NCBI GenBank assembly: GCA_030729445.1
Contig: JANQXJ010000037.1
Span: 1 to 8,599 of the forward strand
Source of the DNA: Limnohabitans sp.
Lineage (GTDB): Bacteria; Pseudomonadota; Gammaproteobacteria; Burkholderiales; Burkholderiaceae_C
DNA: 8,599 bases
Direction: 5' to 3'
In this document: piece after piece, positions 6,422 through 8,599 of the stretch
How the letters are laid out: every line of letters begins with the position of its first letter
Position numbering within the stretch: the first letter of the stretch is position 1
The notes under the pieces: model-generated
What the model was told of the DNA's origin: nothing
Seen by the model: only the letters and a program-made list of their open reading frames with translations
The model's database searches: none
Made by a program: the position numbers and the translations under genes

Positions 6422-8599
6422 TCACACCTTGAGCGGCAAAGCCCTTTGTCTTTTGCCCGTCAAAGCGAACAGCGCATTGCCCACCGCCGGGGCCAGCGGC
6501 GGCACGGCGGGTTCGCCCACGCCCGCCGGGTGGCGGGTGCTGGGCACGATGTGGGTTTCCACAACCGGTGCCTGGCTGAGCGTGACCATGGGGTAGCTCG
6601 GAAAATTGCTTTGCTGCACCATGCCACCCACGATGTCGATTTGCCCGTACAACGCGGCGCTCAAGGCATAGACCACGCTGCTTTGCATTTGCTGGGTCAC
6701 GGTGTCCGGATTGACCACGGTGCCGCAGTCGATGGCGCAGACCACGCGGTGCACGCGGATCTGGCCTTGCTCGACCGAGACTTCGGCGACTTGCGCCACG
6801 ATGGAGCCAAAGGACTTGTGCAGCGCGATGCCCCGCGCACGGCCTGCGGGCAAGGCTTGGCCCCAGCCTGCTTGGCTGGCGGCCATCTGCAACACGGCCG
6901 CATAACGCGGGGCGTCTTTCAGCAGCTTCAGGCGAAAGGCCAGCGGGTCTTGCTTCGTGGCCACGGCCAGTTCGTCGATGAAGCTTTCCGAGAAAAAGGC
7001 GTTGTGTGAATGGCCCACCGAGCGCCAAAAACCCACGGGCACGCCCGACTTGGTGGCCACATGGCTCATGTGCTGGTTCAAAAAGCCGTAGGGCAGATCG
7101 AACAGGCCTTCCGACGCGGTTTTGTCGGGCATGTCGATGGGCCCCGAGAGGTGTGGCGCAGTGCGTGCCATCCAGCGCGGGGTGATGGCGTCGCCCGCCG
7201 ACTTGATCCGCAGGCTGCTGACTTCGCCTTGTGCGTCGATGGACGCCTGGAATTTGGCCAGGTGCATCGGGCGGTAAAAGTCGTGCGTCATGTCTTCTTC
7301 GCGCGACCAGACCAGTTGCACGGGTGCGCCCTTGCAGGCCATGGCCACTTGCACGGCCTGGCCGACAAAGTCGACCTCCAGCCTGCGGCCAAAGCCGCCG
7401 CCCAGCAGGGTCACATGCACGGTGACTTGGTCTTCTTTGACACCGGCCACTTTGGCGGCCATGGCACGCGCCATTTGCGGCACCTGTGTGGGCACCCAAA
7501 CTTCGACCTTGCCGTCTTTGACTTGAGCGGTGCAGTTCATCGGCTCCATGGTGGCGTGGGCCAGGTAGGGCGCTTGGTACAGCGCGTCGATGCGGCTGCT
7601 CGCCGTTTGCTCGGCCTTGAGCGGCAGGCCTTGCTCGTGGAAGGTAAAGCCGCTTTCGGTGTTCAGGGCATTGAGCAGGTCGGCCTGGATGCGGGTGGTG
7701 TCTAAGGCACCTGATGCACCCGCAGCAGCTGTGGGCCACTGCACCTTCACGGCTTGTGCGCCTTGGCGGGCCTGCCAGGTGTTGCTGGCCACCACGGCCA
7801 AACCGCCTGTGCCACCGCCCCAAGCGTCCAGCGCCACCACTTGGCTCACGCCTGGCAAGGCCAGTGCGGCCTGGGTGTCCATGGTGGCGGCTGCGCCACC
7901 CAGCACCGGGTTCATGCGCACGGCCGCAAACAGCAGGCCGGGCAAGCGCATGTCCATGCCGAACTGCGCCTGGCCCATGACTTTGGCTGGGATGTCGCTG
8001 CGCGCAGCGCTTTGGCCGATAAGCTTCCAGTCCGCGCGGGCTTTGGGGGCGATGTTGTCGGGGGTGCTGCCTGCAGCGGCTGCACCCATTTGGCCGTAGT
8101 GCGCCTTTGGGCCCGAGGCGTGTTGCATCACGCCATCGCGCACGGTGATCTCGCTGGCGGGCACTTTCCAGGCGGCGGCTGCGGCCTGCACCAGGCTGGC
8201 GCGTGCAGTGGCGGCGGCCATGCGCAGCGGGTCCCACAGGTCGGCCACCGAAGACGAGCCACCTGTGGCGTTGATGCCCAGTTCGCGGGCGATCTTGCCG
8301 ACCATCCACTCCGCCAATTTGATCTTGGCGGGCTTGTGCTCGCCTTCGCTGTCCAGCGGGTGAAAGGGCAGGCTCGCCAACAGCATGGCCACGTTGCCAT
8401 AAATGCTGTCGGCTCCGGCTTGCTCCAAGCGCACCCGGCCCAGCGGCACGTCCAGCTCTTCGGCCACCAGCATGGCCAAAGCGGTGTGCACGCCTTGGCC
8501 CATTTCGCTGCGCGGCATGGCCAGCACCACCGCGCCATCGGCGGCAATCTTGATCCAGCCGTTCAGCGCCACATCGCCTTGTGTGGGCAGCATCAATTC
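6422..8599 (-). CDS. Molybdopterin-binding large subunit of xanthine dehydrogenase family, IorB-like (5' partial)
   Basis: The catalytic large subunit of a molybdenum hydroxylase resembling isoquinoline 1-oxidoreductase beta subunit or the related aldehyde dehydrogenases. Such proteins bind the molybdopterin-cytosine-dinucleotide cofactor and work with a small [2Fe-2S] subunit. About 725 residues are visible, and the frame is still open at the window edge, so the N-terminus (often a Tat signal in this family) is missing. Counting from the TTG at 8594-8596 as residue 1, the visible motifs are GQGVHTALAMLVAEELDV (34-51), LGGGFGRRLEVDF (398-410), GVPVGFWRSVGHSHNAFFSE (518-537), AIDCGTVVNPD (621-631) and GVGEPAVPPLAPAVGNA (692-708). 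E695 (6512-6514) is the expected catalytic glutamate. The gene ends 18 bp from the transglycosylase gene, tail to tail. The small subunit is probably just beyond the window, upstream; that is an inference. Confidence 0.92.
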   Translation of the reverse strand, partial: ELMLPTQGDVALNGWIKIAADGAVVLAMPRSEMGQGVHTALAMLVAEELDVPLGRVRLEQAGADSIYGNVAMLLASLPFHPLDSEGEHKPAKIKLAEWMVGKIARELGINATGGSSSVADLWDPLRMAAATARASLVQAAAAAWKVPASEITVRDGVMQHASGPKAHYGQMGAAAAGSTPDNIAPKARADWKLIGQSAARSDIPAKVMGQAQFGMDMRLPGLLFAAVRMNPVLGGAAATMDTQAALALPGVSQVVALDAWGGGTGGLAVVASNTWQARQGAQAVKVQWPTAAAGASGALDTTRIQADLLNALNTESGFTFHEQGLPLKAEQTASSRIDALYQAPYLAHATMEPMNCTAQVKDGKVEVWVPTQVPQMARAMAAKVAGVKEDQVTVHVTLLGGGFGRRLEVDFVGQAVQVAMACKGAPVQLVWSREEDMTHDFYRPMHLAKFQASIDAQGEVSSLRIKSAGDAITPRWMARTAPHLSGPIDMPDKTASEGLFDLPYGFLNQHMSHVATKSGVPVGFWRSVGHSHNAFFSESFIDELAVATKQDPLAFRLKLLKDAPRYAAVLQMAASQAGWGQALPAGRARGIALHKSFGSIVAQVAEVSVEQGQIRVHRVVCAIDCGTVVNPDTVTQQMQSSVVYALSAALYGQIDIVGGMVQQSNFPSYPMVTLSQAPVVETHIVPSTRHPAGVGEPAVPPLAPAVGNALFALTGKRQRALPLKV

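Noticed and set aside
6405..8309. A 634-codon minus-strand open frame overlapping the molybdenum hydroxylase gene
   Set aside because: It is an out-of-frame shadow of the IorB-like gene. Its translation is arginine-, alanine- and proline-rich without motifs, while the overlapping frame carries all family motifs.

Overview
The window reads as chromosomal DNA of a Gram-negative betaproteobacterium, most likely a Comamonadaceae member (Rhodoferax/Limnohabitans/Polaromonas-like). This rests on the GC-rich coding style, the type of MltB-like transglycosylase, the IorB-type molybdenum hydroxylase and the betaproteobacterial look of the aconitase B remnants. The genus is an inference from family resemblance; no search was run.

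Layout. (1) 1-680 holds no intact gene. It begins with a decayed 3' end of an aconitase B gene (acnB, 58-255, interrupted by TGA). A strong rho-independent terminator (278-310) follows, then about 370 bp of unassigned sequence with a weak hint of another broken reading frame. (2) 681-1457, minus strand: an intact YcdX-type PHP-domain metal-dependent phosphatase. (3) 1458-1848: the divergent gap between the PHP gene and ppk2. Most of it is a second, independently decayed acnB 3' fragment (about 1529-1777, TAA and TAG stops). (4) 1849-2730: class I-like polyphosphate kinase 2. (5) 2833-3828: aldo/keto reductase. (6) 3921-5129: FAD-dependent aromatic-ring monooxygenase of the salicylate/3-hydroxybenzoate hydroxylase type. 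(7) 5165-6403: secreted MltB-family lytic transglycosylase with a C-terminal peptidoglycan-binding domain. (8) 6422-8599, minus strand, converging on the transglycosylase gene: the large molybdopterin-binding subunit of a xanthine-dehydrogenase-family (IorB-like) oxidoreductase. Its N-terminus lies beyond the window.

The intact genes are ordinary housekeeping or accessory metabolism: phosphate and nucleotide energetics, carbonyl reduction, aromatic hydroxylation, wall turnover and molybdenum hydroxylation. I see no single pathway joining them. ppk2, the aldo/keto reductase, the monooxygenase and the transglycosylase lie in the same direction with gaps of 102, 92 and 35 bp, so partial co-transcription is possible.

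The most unusual feature is the pair of acnB 3'-end relics flanking the PHP gene. They overlap in the part of aconitase they represent, and both have a stop codon at the same aligned position. I found no phage, CRISPR, insertion sequence or clearly new system.
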